Shown here: positions 1 through 12,086 of the stretch, in pieces
Layout of the letters: each line of letters starts with the position of its first letter
Numbering within the stretch: the stretch's first letter is position 1
NCBI GenBank assembly: GCA_036971715.1
Contig: JAVHJL010000004.1
Span: forward strand, 2,542,001 to 2,606,000
Reading direction: 5' to 3'
DNA length: 64,000 nt
DNA from: Arthrobotrys musiformis
Taxonomy: Eukaryota > Ascomycota > Orbiliomycetes > Orbiliales > Orbiliaceae
Position numbers and translations under genes: made by a program
Notes under the pieces: generated by a model
What the model saw: the letters and a program-made list of their open reading frames with translations, nothing else
What the model was told of the DNA's origin: nothing
The model's database searches: none

Positions 1-595
1 TGAATCTTCATTCTCAGAATCGTCGTCGGAGACATCAAGGTTTTGGCCAATGCCATGGGCTCTTCGGGCATGCTTGATGAGAGTTGTTTTCCTACAAAAG
101 CTTTTGCCGCATCTATTTGCACCGCAAAGATACGGGCGCCGCCCCGTGTGTATCCTCCTATGACGGGCAAGGCTTGAAGACTATATATATTTTAATGGTC
201 AGTAATTGGTTTGCCGGTGCTGGGGCAGTTCCTTCCGAACCTACATCAGAAAAGCATTTACCACAGCCGATAAACTCGCACTGGTGTGGTTTTTCACCGG
301 TGTGTGTACGAATATGAACAGTCAGAGCACTCCGTTGGATGAAGCTTTTCTTGCACCCGGCGAAGGTACATGCGTAGGGACGTGTGTTGGTGTGGATTCG
401 GTGATGCCTCTGGAGGTCAGACTTCCTATTGAATTTCTGATGTAGAAAAGAGGGAGGGTGTTAACAGGCAAGAACACCAATCCAGATCCGATATCCTCGA
501 GGAATGCGGCTACGCACCTTGTTACAGTCGGGCCAGTCGCAGGGGAACTGTTTTGGAGCATGGCGTTCGTCGATTATCAACTCGTGGATTTCCAT
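1..595 (-). CDS. C2H2 zinc-finger transcription factor (partial, runs off left edge)
   Basis: The protein starts at ATG 595 and continues past base 1. Exons are 518-595, 245-436 and 1-180; the introns 437-517 (81 bp) and 181-244 (64 bp) are both phase 0 with GT..AG ends. Spliced, it gives four tandem C-x4-C...H-x3/4-H fingers near the N-terminus, with TGEKP-type linkers (HTNTRPYAC, HTGEKPHQC, HTGRRPYLC). An acidic serine stretch (DVSDDDSENEDS) follows at the left edge. Both introns fall inside finger coding sequence, so none of the single open frames shows the array. It is probably a nuclear sequence-specific DNA-binding regulator. The finger layout is common in fungal regulators; I cannot name an orthologue or its targets. 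Confidence 0.85.
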
Positions 596-3500
596 TTTTA
601 GCGGTGGAGAGCGTTATCTTGTGTTGCCGTGTTGTTGTGTTGGAGGTGTCGTCTGATGGGTTGAGTTAGCCTCTGAACCTCTCCACCTGAGCGGGATCAT
701 GGCGAAGTGGACTCACATCGTGTATTTTGCACCTACGTGCGACTGTTGGAGACAAATGGCCCCTTGGTGGCGCGAGGGAGAGCGAAGGAATAGGCCTTCG
801 GTGGTCAAATGGAATGGCTCGCTCGTCCGGGATCGATTTGGATTTGCTGGCTGGAACAGGAGTTTCGATGTCAGCATCATTCAACAATGTCATCTCGCTG
901 GAGCGCCCAGGCCTCGGCTTGGTGGACGGCGGGTAGAAAAAGAGGTAATGACAGTGGAAATTCCCAGATTTCGAAGACTGGACAACGAACGAACGAACGG
1001 GCGGGCGGGCGGGCATGGGATTGATTATATAGCAATATCGGTAGGACGCAGGGATTATACCTATATACTGACCCATACTTACATACGGCGTCAAGAACTC
1101 AACTCTTCATGCACTCTCACTTGCTCAAATGCTGACTTGCTACCCAGCTATACAAACTTACGAATAAGTACTATACTGCGAGGGTATGCGTATATCTGTA
1201 TGTGTATGTGTATAAATACACACGGACACACACACATTATAAACGAAAGCATGAGAGTGGGCGACCGAGTAAGAGAGCGACCGAGTAAGAGAGCGAGCGT
1301 GTGAATGAGTATAACGGTATGTATGTAAGCCGGTCCAGTATATCGGATCCCCTCTCCCTCTCTGGTATGTGTATGTACAGTACTTACGTACTATACTACA
1401 CCGTTTTGGATTGTACATGTACATGTACATGGAGGCATGGCATAGTAATCAACGATCGGTGGCGGCGTGCGTATGTTGGAGTGAGCCAGCCTGCATCAGG
1501 GTGCCTGCTTGCTGACCTCGCCCGCTCACTTGTCCTGTTCATGCATTGTATTGAAATTTGTCTCTCACCCCACCCCCAAGCCAATCCGATAGGCTGGTTG
1601 CCCAAGGGCAGAATGGAAAGGGAAAAGGAAAGGGAAAGGGGAAGGGAAAAGGAAAGGGAAGGAGAACGGATTGATTGATTGGCTTTTTGCTTCCATGTTA
1701 TCGGAGACTCGGTTAAAGCTTGTCTCCCTGGTCATGGGCACCTGTCCATGGCAAAATTTCAAATCCGGGCAGACAGGCGACGGTGGTTAGGTACCCTTCT
1801 TCTTCCACTTCTCCTTCTTCTTCTTACCTGCTCTCTTTGGCAAATATCCGTTGGTTGCAACGCCTTTAAAGGTCCCTTTTCTGTGGCGTGTGGTGTCTGG
1901 TTACACAACAAAAAAAAAAAAAAAAAAACCGGTGATGTTACGTTCCGGCGGTTGTCGGAATCGAGAATGAAGGCGAAGAAATAAAAAGAAAAAGAATATC
2001 TACGAAGAGAATATATAATGCGTAACGAAAGAGTCCCTCGAGGTTAGAAGTATTGTACCTAGGGAAGGGGGGGTCACTGGATGACAAGATAATAAGGATA
2101 GGGATCAGGATAAGAGGTAATAAGGATAATAACAATAATATTTATTGTGTACTCCTCCGTAGAGAAGTCCGGAAAACCAGAAGGAAGTAATATAACTATA
2201 TAATATCGAGGACCGATTAAGGGAAGCCTTGGTTCACAAGAACTGAGGACTGAGGATTGAAGATTGAAAACTGAAAACTGGAAGCTGAGGAGAGTCTGTC
2301 CGGGGAGAAGGGAAAAAAAGGCTCTTGTCTGCTGGGGGGTGGTGGTTGCGTGGTTGGTGATGCTGATATATAACGAAACACCAGACGACCAAGGCGATAG
2401 CCATGTATGGATGTTCGTCGCAATGGTTCTGCTAAGATTGAATCGCGCTCCACCATTGATCTCTGTGATCCCTGATCTTTCCACATTTCGTTCCTTTTTT
2501 CTTCTTCGTCTATTCTACAGAATTTTAATGTGGGTCTGATGCCCCTGCTACCGTTCCCCGCCTCATTTAGATTGACAATGTTTTCTACTAGTGTCTTGGA
2601 GCCCATAATCCCTGATCGATGACCATCTCCACATGCGGGCAGGAGCTGAATACTGGAGTAGGTAAGGTGCAATGCAGATGTAACAAGAGAACATGGGCTG
2701 GCAAGAACGGATCTACCCTCGACGCCTTGCCTCACCCGGACGAAATTACACAGTAACTAAGTACAGAGTACTATCAAAAGTCTATAAAACGAACAGAAAC
2801 GGTATTGTCGCCACTGAATTCATGAAGCTCATCAGCGACGTTGGGGAGTCAAACACCCTGAATTCGTGAACCCGCGCACCTAACTCCTCATTACCATTAC
2901 TGTCATCATCATCATTATCATCCTATCGCCATCACGAGCGCTTTTGAGGTGAAAGTGGACATGAAAGTGAAAATGAAGATATTAAAATAATGTACAGAGT
3001 ATGAACTGAGGGACCAATTGTTACAAATGAACCACAGGAATCGCAAAAACTGCACAAGAGTCAACATGCGTACGTACACACATACACACATATTTACATT
3101 CATGTACATACTCTCCCTAAGCAGGAACGCCAGTGTTCCATGTGTGGTGCGAACGATGGTTTGGGCCGAGGCCAACTCTTACTCGATAGGTATCCGGTGA
3201 AGCTACTAACAGAGACTCTGCGGCTAGATGGTGAAACAGGGTGACCGGGATGTGATCCAAAGCAATATCCACGCTTGAACGAAGACTAGGACCGGGGTTG
3301 TGCAACAAGGGATTCCGGAAAAACAGGGGGAAAAAGAAAACACGGTTCAACGTGAAAGGCCAAGGTCACCCCATTCAGAAACGCAGGAAAAAGGAAGAAA
3401 AAAGATCATAATGAGGAAGATGAGAAAAAAAAACTACTCTTAGCTGCAATTACCTACCTAGGTAGTTACCAGCTACCCAGTTTATAAAGGAATATACATA

Positions 3501-4453
3501 CATATGTATATTATCTTGAGTTTTTTTTAAATATATATATAATTATTTGTACTATTTTATTTTATTTTTTTCCCTTTAGAATTTTCGAAAACATCATCCC
3601 CTCGTGCACGTACATATATACATACATACATACATACGTACGCACATATACATACAATCCATATGTATGCACTCGAGCAGATACCTGTGTGCCTGTACCA
3701 ACTTTGTAGCTTCCAACCTCTTTGGGCATGGAAGAGGCGGCCACTCATGGCGGTGGTGATTTCGTTGACAGAATGATGGATGCAAGTCGATGAATTTGGA
3801 CTAGAACGTGCATATGCGTCGGCTCACAAGGCCAAGTCTCCACCGAAGAAATCAAGGACGGTATTGGTACCTCCAGTCCGTGTGAGGTTTAGTATATGGA
3901 ATTGTACTCCAACATCGATGGTCAACGTTAAAGCCGCAGACTAATACGTTCCTTGCAGCGCGGGTCAGAGCCAAAGACTGGCAGGTGAGTACTACCACCT
4001 ATAAAACGAAAATGATATCGGGCTAGTACTCCACATGTGTGTACAGACAAGTACATGGACACTAGATGTATTTGCGAAGTCAGACCAGGTTTTTATCACA
4101 TCGCCAGTCTTTGCATAATAAGTTATATAACTGCTTGACTTCCTTATAAATATATGCCTGTGGGTGCGTTCCGAATACGGTTCCAGCGCTGCCCCATCGA
4201 AAAACTGAGAAACCGTTCTTCGCATTTTATCCGGGATGTCTGTCTACATATGTATGTGCCTCCTCACCCTTGTTTTCATTCAGTGTTTAACCCATGTTTT
4301 ATTATTTGGCAATGTCGGGACTGGTATACACACCCACACGCAGACATAACACGACGGGTTTGGAGTCTAATTGTAAGATAGATAAATACATAACTTTTGG
4401 ACTTTGTTATATTATTAGATAGTACCAAACCCTTCCCCTCTCCCCTCTAGTTA

Positions 4454-4486
4454 TCCTCCTCCTCCTCCTCCTCCTCCTCCTCCTCC
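4454..4486. repeat. (TCC)n microsatellite
   Basis: About eleven uninterrupted TCC units inside a pyrimidine-rich stretch of the spacer. Confidence 0.95.
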
Positions 4487-6040
4487 TTTTCGCTCTTGTT
4501 CTTGTTCTTGTTTTCTCCCTTACAATAAATTAACAAATCGGTCGAATATCAAACTGTTTGGTCGGCTCCAAATTGCAATGCAATGGTATAGCCCGTCCTC
4601 GAAACATATATCAACGTCTAGTATATATCGGGACTAGTGACCACAGTTGGGAGTGCCAAGGTTTTTACTAGCTAGGGTATGCCTGCTCAAAGAATATCCT
4701 TGATCTGGATAAATTCGGTCACACATACATAGTACACCTTTGGGGTAAAATCCCAGCATCCACGAGACTTTCCTTGGGTGGAGTTGGACGGAACATGGAT
4801 ATTTGGATGCATGAACGAGGACGGAACACATGTTCGTAACATACTATGTACATACAGGACCTACAGATATTTATGAGTACAGACTTTATAGTATGTATAT
4901 GCATGCATAATGGACCGCAACATGCCTGTACCGATTTCGTAGCTTGGTGGGTTGAATATTGTCAAAGACTGCCTTGGCATCCTGGAATGTGTCGCAGACA
5001 TATTTACATGCGGATATAGGTATGTATGGAGGTACCTACGCGGACAATGTATGTCTAGACATAATATATAATACGTATATATGTACTAGTTAGTACAGAG
5101 GTCACTGGAGTTGACAAGGGTACAAGGGTCCAAACCAAGCTGATGAGCGTGTAGTACTAGTGTAAGATACATGCTTTTCTATGTGATAGTAGCTTTGCGC
5201 CACTGCGGGGTCCCTTTGAGGCGAATAGATGAAACGACAATACTCTGTTCTACCTTGTGGGTGATTATTTTTGGATAACAATATCTTCTTTTCAACAAAA
5301 TTATATGTATGTACATACATACCGTATACATATATATGTACATCGTGAACGGGGGCGACTCTGCGAAAACAATCTCGGAGTTTCCCTTGAAAAAAAAATA
5401 AAATAAATAAATAAATAAACAAATAAAATGTTTTTTTTTTCAAACATCATTTCGAAGGGATTCAAAAGCGGTAAGATAGTGCCCATCAATACGAACCTGT
5501 TGGCTTATCCACTTTTCTTGTCCCGAAGACGCAGCCAGGCTCATTTATGTCTTTGTCCGAAAGGAGGATGGTAAATACTTTCTACATGGATAAAGGGTCT
5601 AATCTGAATCCGTATCCCAAACAATGAACTAGTACTTCCCGTCAATTTGATTTTACTGTGTATAAAGGTACCAGACCTGACAAAAAAGGTACCAAAGAGA
5701 AAGGATGGACTGTTCATGCGTGTACAATGAATGGTTTCGACCGAATTATTTGCCATACCGCAACCTGGCTGAAAGTTGAATCCCTACTTGAGGGACAGGA
5801 TGGGGCTAGTTTCGACAGTGCATTCTTGACCGATTCCGTTCATCCTCTCCCCTTGGTCTGGAGCTGAATCCTGTCTCTCCCCCTCCCCTCCCTCTCGGTT
5901 TAGTGCGCCATGTACTGTGTACGTACCTGACATTGAAATCCAGCGCCATGGGTCATCTCTACACAATGACAAAGATGAATTTGGATAAGGGATCTTCAAA
6001 AAGAAATGCCCCTGACCTTCACACGAAAGGCACTCCCAAG

Positions 6041-6075
6041 AGAGAGAAAGAAAGAAAGAAAGAAAGAAAGAAAAG
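6041..6075. repeat. (GAAA)n microsatellite
   Basis: A tandem GAAA run in non-coding sequence. The same unit recurs inside introns of NUC1 (near 18310) and CDC24 (near 50475), so it is a common simple repeat in this genome. Confidence 0.9.
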
Positions 6076-6148
6076 TAGCGTAGTTTTGGTTTTCCAAACC
6101 TCTAACCACTATATTATTTTTGCCCAACACTGACAGGTGCGAACCAAG

Positions 6149-6180
<32 letters not shown>

Positions 6181-7507
6181 GACAATGTGGAGATTTGAAA
6201 AATCTGCGCGATTTTCGTCTACATGTGTTGATTGCCTGTATTGGTTTAGCGCAAAACCGGCACCGATCAGACTCAACCCGAGCCGTCTCTTGGTGGGGAA
6301 CATACCAGACCACCATGTCATGCGCTTTTATCATGCAATTTACTGTCTGAATTAAACTTTAGAACAGAAAGTGGAGTCCTCCGTTGTGATGCAGGTGGCC
6401 AATAGGGAGCCTCAGCACACCAAAACCCAAACCGGCTGTAACAAAGTGGAAATCACTTTTTATTAGGACAAGGCCTATTTCTCAAGACGATCATTCCCCC
6501 ATACCGCCTTCTAGCCGTCCAATCTGTGCTATGTTAGGATCATGTGCCATTTCCATCGTATTTAGCCTGATGTTCTTCAACATTCAATGTCGACCCGAAG
6601 TTTGGGTTGAAAGTCCATCTTGAAGATGTTGACGCTTCTGCTTTTGGGCTGAAACACTGGAGACTGCAGACGCAATTTTTCTCAGGATGGGAGGAGTGCT
6701 GCCTTGGTTGATGTTGAACCGACATCGTGAAACACGGGCGTGAGAAAGATAATGAAGCGGAAGTGTCATTTCACGGATCCGGGTTTGTCCCGTGTCTGAT
6801 CTGTCGGCTGTCCCTTTGCTGTACACTTGCGAAAGCGTGCCAGGAGAAAGAAGGATGGTGTTCCACTTGGCTACTCGAAGGCTTGTTGAATCAGACCATG
6901 CAGCATGTGATCCTGAGGTTCCTCCAAATAAGGTCGGGTCGGCACTACATGCAGCTACATTCCATTGCAAGTGTTCGGCTGTCGCTATCGGAAATGTCGG
7001 GGATCTGGTCGAAAGGAGTTTTGATCGGTCAGTTTGACAGTCGAACTTGTCAGATTAGCACAGAGGAAAAGGTTTTTGGGAGCAGAATGAAGTAAATTTT
7101 CCTGGGCTTCCGAGCTGGATTATATAGACATGGCCTTGAAGACCTGTGCTCGAAGGAAGATTGATCGAATATGCAGCTTGATGCTGGAAAATGGTGTGGG
7201 AGTTCGGTGGACAAGGGTCTCGAAGAACCCCCCTAATACAGATCCAGGCATTCGGCTGGGCTATTGGTCTGAACGTGCATGCTTTGGGTAACCGACGCGA
7301 GAAAACCGCCATCTAACAGTTGGTCCGTGCCCTCTTTTGATGTCACAAGCTTGTTGTACATATGGGATTGGCATCGGCAACAGGAGCCGGGAATCGGAAT
7401 GGAAAGTCTGTGGTTCCTGGCTGGTGTTTTGATGAGCGATTATCATATCATAGCATATACTTAGGCGGTAGCTGATAGTTTATCTGCAATCATAATAAAA
7501 TAATATA

Positions 7508-7755
7508 CGGGGGTACCTACCTACCTAAGTAAGTACCAAGTAGTAGGTAGGTATATACATCTGTTGCATGTTTGGTGTTGCATGTTGCATCAATGTTCCG
7601 AGATTCCACAGTGCTGCTAAGGTAGCTATAGGTAGGTACATTACTTTGATGCTATAAGTACCCAGGTACTTAGGTACATACCTACCTACCTAAGTACCTA
7701 GGTACCTACTTACGTATACTTAGGACCTACTGAAGTAGTTGTATCGGGTTCGAAG
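7508..7755. repeat. Cluster of TACCTAGGTA-type palindromes
   Basis: Repeated copies and variants of CTACCTA, GTACCTAGGTAC and AAGTACC on both strands, about 400-640 bp upstream of MAD1. Related clusters occur near 3450, 21710-21790, 42268-42335, 45520-45620, 46878-46965, 48115-48245 and 57838-57885. All are in non-coding sequence. Confidence 0.85.
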
Positions 7756-8150
7756 TCTTAGCTTAGCTTGTATACTACCTGATATGTAGGGTGTGTGTGT
7801 GTGTGTAGGTGTGTGGTGTGTGTGTGTACGCGCTGAGTCAGCAAACGCGCTTCCGAAACCCTGCGCGTCTCGCGGATATTCGATTCGACGATTCAACAAA
7901 GCTCATCTCATCAAATGTGCACGCTCTGATCACCTCGCAAATTAGACAGACCTACTTATTGAGGACACACGTCGGTTGGTCCGCCCATGTGGAAACGGAC
8001 CTCCAATCGTGGCGCTTGAGTACACAAAGTAAGCATTCAAACCGGTCCAGACATGGTGCTGAATCGATAGCTGATATAACATTATCGACTCTAGACTTCG
8101 ACTTGGCCTTGAGCTTGTAACCGCTCCACCCATCCGCCACACAATCTGCC

Positions 8151-10676
8151 ATGGAACCAGTCCACCCAAGTCACCTTCACAATAGCGTTCTCGTTGCGAC
8201 GGGCACCTCAGCACGAGGTGAGTTGGACCACGTTGGCTTCGCCGGTCATTGTTCCCAGCCCTTAAGCCTGCCTATCCCGTCCACCCTAGAACCCCATATT
8301 CATATTTGCTAGATCACAGTCCCAATGTCGCGGCAGACAGCGCCCAGGATGCTATCCTCATTGAGCTCAACGCCGTCAAGTACGAACTAGCCACTCTTAA
8401 ACAGGAGCGCGAACTAGAAAACATCAGTTCTCGCAAAGAGATAAGCACGCTGCAGAAAAAGGTCCAAGATGACGGGAAAATTTTCGAACAAGAACGGAGC
8501 GAAAAGAATTTTATATTCGAGCGGCACCAGACCCTTGCTTCCGAGCTTGAATCCATTTGCCAGGATGCCATGAATACGAAGGTGCACTTGAGAACGCTTT
8601 TCTTGTTTCGATTCCTTGTTAACGTGGCCATTGTGCAAGTAGGTATCTCTCGAGCAACAGCTCCGAGACGCGGAAGCTGAGATCTTGGTTTTAAGGGAAG
8701 CCAACCATGATCTGGAGACCACGCAAGATACTCTCCAAAGAAAGCACCGACATGAGATAGAGGACCTTAGAGCTCAAACAAATATTGTCCGTGAGCAGGC
8801 GAATTCCCTTAGTTTAGAGCTCGCAGATCGGAAGGCATCGCTACAAGATTGCCAAACCAGACTTCGCGACAAAGAAGACGAAATCCTCCGATATCAGGGA
8901 CAGCCCGAAGCCGCCAGAGAATGTTCCGAGGATAACGAGACCTTAAAGGTACTAAAAAGAGAATTAGCCGATCAGCTTAGTCGCACAAGATCGATTGAAG
9001 TCAGAAATCGAAAACTGGAACTGGAGAATGAGGAACTAAGGTCATACAACAAAAGTATTTCCCTCATGGAAGAGGAAAGAAGGGCTCTATTAAGCAAGGT
9101 CCAGGCACTTGATGGGCTGCGTGAGAAGGTTTCGAATCTCGAATTCCAGAAGGCAATCTTGGAAGAGGAAAGGCTGGGCTGGACTGCGTTCTTACAAGAC
9201 GACCCAGATGGCGCCCAATTCGCCTCGCCCGCGCACTTGGCTAAAGCCTACGTGCAAACGAAAATTGAGAAAGGTGCACTCCTAGAAAAGTTTGGTCGGC
9301 CAGATCCGGCGATTGCGGAGCGGGACCAAGAAATTAGAGATTTAATAACTACACAGGCGAAATTAGAAGAAGACAACCAAGCCTTGAAGCAACGGCTGAA
9401 CAAAGATTCGAAAGAGAAGCAACGGCTTGAACGACAAAAGGAACTTGCTCTGAAAGAGGCGACGTTCTTACGGGAGCAATTAGTAAGGAATCACCCCTCA
9501 AGACATTCTGATTACCACCGTTGCCCTTCTCCCTTCTCTGTTCCCTCGAAATTTGCTCCTAGAAACCGGAATTAACAGGATCTAGAAAACATATTCTACC
9601 GAAGAGGAAGTTATGATGGCTGGGAACTACGATGATCAGAAATCCCAACGTATCGAGGAACTTGAGAGGCTGCTCGGTGAGCATAAGAATGAAATCGATG
9701 CCCTCACAAGACAACTTCAAGAACGGGATGTCGCCCGAACCATTGACCCCCAAAGACCAGGGGAGGGCCTAGACTACAAGCGCAATGTCAACCAATATCA
9801 AGAACGGATTGATACCCTCCATCGAGGTGAGTCCTCAAGAAAAATGCGGGGGGTTGTGCCTGCTAATCCCTTCCATGTAGAATTGGAAACGTCCAAGCAA
9901 GCTCATAAACTTGCCGTTGTCGAGATAAAAGCCCTGCAGAAACAACTGGCAGCGAGCGAAACGACGTCAAGAATGAGGGTTTTGCAATTGAAAGACAACC
10001 CTGTAGCCCGCCATGAAGTAACGAAAATGGAAACCCTTCGAGTTCTTAGAGAAGAAAACAAAGCCCTTTTAGCTCAACTTGAGGGCCAACAAGGAGGAAC
10101 TAAATTTGTGCCAATAAGCACGTTGGAAAGGAGCAGACTAGATGTTCAAGAAATGGAAGCCCTGGTCGCAGAAAAGGAAAAGCGGATGACCAGGTTGAAA
10201 GAGGTATGTTTCTACAGCTACCTGAGACTAATGTTGATACTAACAGCAGAACTAGATGTGGTCAAAGAAGGCACTAGAGTTTAGACAGGCCGTGTACAGT
10301 CTTCTCGGGTACGAGGTCGACTTCCAGCCTAACGGAAGAGTAAAAGTCACATCGATGTTTCATCGATCAGATCTCTATGGGGGTGTAGACACAGGAATAG
10401 TGTTTGATGGTGAACAGGGTAATCCCCAGTCCTCTTCCGGTCAACGAGCTAAAATACAAAAACAACCACCCTGGTGGTCTGGGTACGAGGCAACAAATAA
10501 CATTGGTGTCGAAATTTATAGGTACAATGAAGCTCTGCGGCGGCCCCAACAGCCAGTTTGCCCGTGAAATTCGGAACCAGCTAAAGTTCTATGTCGAAGA
10601 AAGGAAAGAAATACCTTGTTTTTTGGCTGCACTGACGATGGAGGGCTACGAGAAAACAACACGGGCTCAACAGTAG
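8151..10676 (+). CDS. MAD1: Spindle assembly checkpoint protein Mad1
   Basis: Mad1 holds Mad2 at unattached kinetochores and nuclear pores and templates formation of the checkpoint inhibitor. Exons are 8151-8217, 8259-8581, 8643-9482, 9586-9826, 9881-10203, 10256-10418 and 10522-10676, giving 703 aa. Most of the protein is heptad-like coiled coil. RVLQLKDNP (about 523-531) matches the Mad2-interacting motif ([K/R]-hydrophobic-hydrophobic...P; human KVLHMSLNP). It is followed by an RLK motif (about 595-597, the Bub1-binding motif in yeast) and the conserved C-terminal fold (FRQAVYSLLGYEVDF ... IPCFLAALTMEGY). Intron 1 would be only 41 bp. The alternative acceptor at 8312 gives a 95-bp intron, keeps the frame and removes 18 residues, so the N-terminus is uncertain. 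The 3' end faces the deaminase gene. Confidence 0.93.
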
Positions 10677-11055
10677 GCAAGGGCTTTGAACACCAATACA
10701 AGCTTTTATGTGGCCGGCCCGCGAGACCAATACAAATGCGCTGAATCAGTAGCATAGCTTTATCTCAGAAACAGGTTCTAGCACGTAAATATCAAACCAG
10801 ACAGAGGCCCTACGTATAAATAAGCCTCCATGTATTCGTTTTCGCGCAACGATGCCTATCAACATATCTTCGACGACAGAACCAACGTAGTGGCCTTTTG
10901 AATCTGCGCCTACCACCGACTCTCCCCGCCCTCCAGTGTCTCGATACACAAATAAATTGTATTGGCGCCTCGCCCTCCTGCCTCTTCAAAATTGAGTTAG
11001 AGATCCGGGACACCCTCCATCAAAATTTCGACTCTTGAGAAGCGTTACTCGGGAA
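10677..11055. other. Convergent 3' spacer
   Basis: These 379 bp between the MAD1 and deaminase stop codons hold no feature I can support. They presumably contain both 3' UTRs. Confidence 0.6.
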
Positions 11056-11610
11056 TCAATTGTGCCCCCTCGTCGCGACTTCCTGGCATTCACAACTCAT
11101 GCCCTCGACTGGCAAATACCGAATACCCCGTTCTAGTAATCTCTGGACTGCGGTGTTCTCCTGTATAAAAGTCGATGGTTCTCGGCACCCTATATAAACC
11201 GTTGAAATTCTGCCAAATTCAAGGATCCGATCAACGCAAGGCTTTTTCCCACTGAGTCTTTCCGAACACGGCTCCATGGTTGTGTAAAGTGTGTAGTCGG
11301 TTCCGCTGCCGGGGGGCGAGGACCCTACCGCAACTTTTTTAAAACACACTTCCTCTGCGTGTGTATTGCCTTCAAGTTCGCGAGAAAAGCCGGTGGCTAC
11401 GATTCTGTAGGGGCTGGTGGTGCTGTCTACGAGGACGGCTCCGACAGAGAAGGCAGTTTGCGATGGTATGCACTTCCGAGCTTCTTCAAGCGCTAATTCC
11501 ATAAAGTGTCTGTGCGGCGACGGCGTTTCATGAGGGGCTTCGGGCTGCATGGCATGCATGGTGGCTCCGTCTTGGGGTTTGTAGTTCATGTAGCTGTCAA
11601 CTGCATACAA
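11056..11610 (-). CDS. Cytidine/DRAP deaminase family protein (Rib2-like)
   Basis: This single-exon protein of 184 aa has the zinc-dependent deaminase signature: the HAE motif (NTHAEEVC) and PCxxR...PC (EPCSERLSGKKPC), which supply the zinc ligands and catalytic Glu. The wording around these motifs (GFSRELEGNTHAE, YTTMEPCSERLSG) resembles fungal stand-alone DRAP deaminases, which act at the deamination step of riboflavin synthesis. Other CMP/dCMP-type deaminases cannot be excluded. ATG 11610 is the longest start. Downstream in-frame ATGs, giving a protein starting MHAMQPEAP, are also possible, and a short intron could end at TTGACAG just inside the first codons. It is probably cytosolic. Confidence 0.75.
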   Translation of the reverse strand: MYAVDSYMNYKPQDGATMHAMQPEAPHETPSPHRHFMELALEEARKCIPSQTAFSVGAVLVDSTTSPYRIVATGFSRELEGNTHAEEVCFKKVAVGSSPPGSGTDYTLYTTMEPCSERLSGKKPCVDRILEFGRISTVYIGCREPSTFIQENTAVQRLLERGIRYLPVEGMSCECQEVATRGHN

Positions 11611-12086
11611 ATGTGAGCTTTATTTGATGAATTCAATCGCCGCAGCTGAGATATAATCGAATTAGAGCTATAGGGTACCGGTTGAAATTGGATTGAATCC
11701 AGCACTGATATCGATATTGATAATATAATTTCCAAGAATGATTACGTATTTGCAATTGCTCCAGACCAAGTGGACGCCTAATTATAAGCTACGGCTGCTA
11801 GCCACATAGATCAGGCGCGTGGTGCCAAACCCGCGCTTAACTTGAAGCCTGCAATTGGACGGTGGAAATACAACAATTACAACACAACGTCAGTCACCAA
11901 GACCGAGACCGAGACCCAGACCACGACTACGAATCACTCCCTCCGATCATCAATGCAACGCCCTCACACCCTGCCCCATACAAATTATACGCACGTGCCT
12001 TCCTCCTACGCCGAACATACGCAAGACAACACCAGATACCTCTAGCGTACCTCACAGCCTTTTTTCTTTTTTATAGTCCTCACACG
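11611..12086. other. Divergent promoter region, deaminase / HOP1
   Basis: These 476 bp lie between two start codons on opposite strands. The sequence is unremarkable apart from an ACCGAGACC-like direct repeat near 11900. The open frames here join the HOP1 frame but lie upstream of its best ATG. Confidence 0.5.

Larger units (their letters stand above)
596..8150. other. 7.5-kb spacer without recognisable genes
   Basis: This lies between two divergently transcribed genes. All open frames are short, lack recognisable motifs and are often built from simple sequence. It contains A-runs (about 1910-1928 and 6149-6178), a (TCC)n tract, a (GAAA)n tract, GT-rich sequence near 7790-7830 and TACCTAGGTA-type palindromes. 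I found no tRNA and no convincing spliced coding gene. Long 5' leaders of the flanking genes could lie here. Confidence 0.6.

Noticed and set aside
699..1304. 201-residue plus-strand frame in the left spacer
   Set aside because: No motif, unlikely composition, and overlapping frames of similar length exist on both strands.
2217..2735. 172-residue minus-strand frame in the left spacer
   Set aside because: No recognisable domain and no supporting splice structure; kept as spacer.
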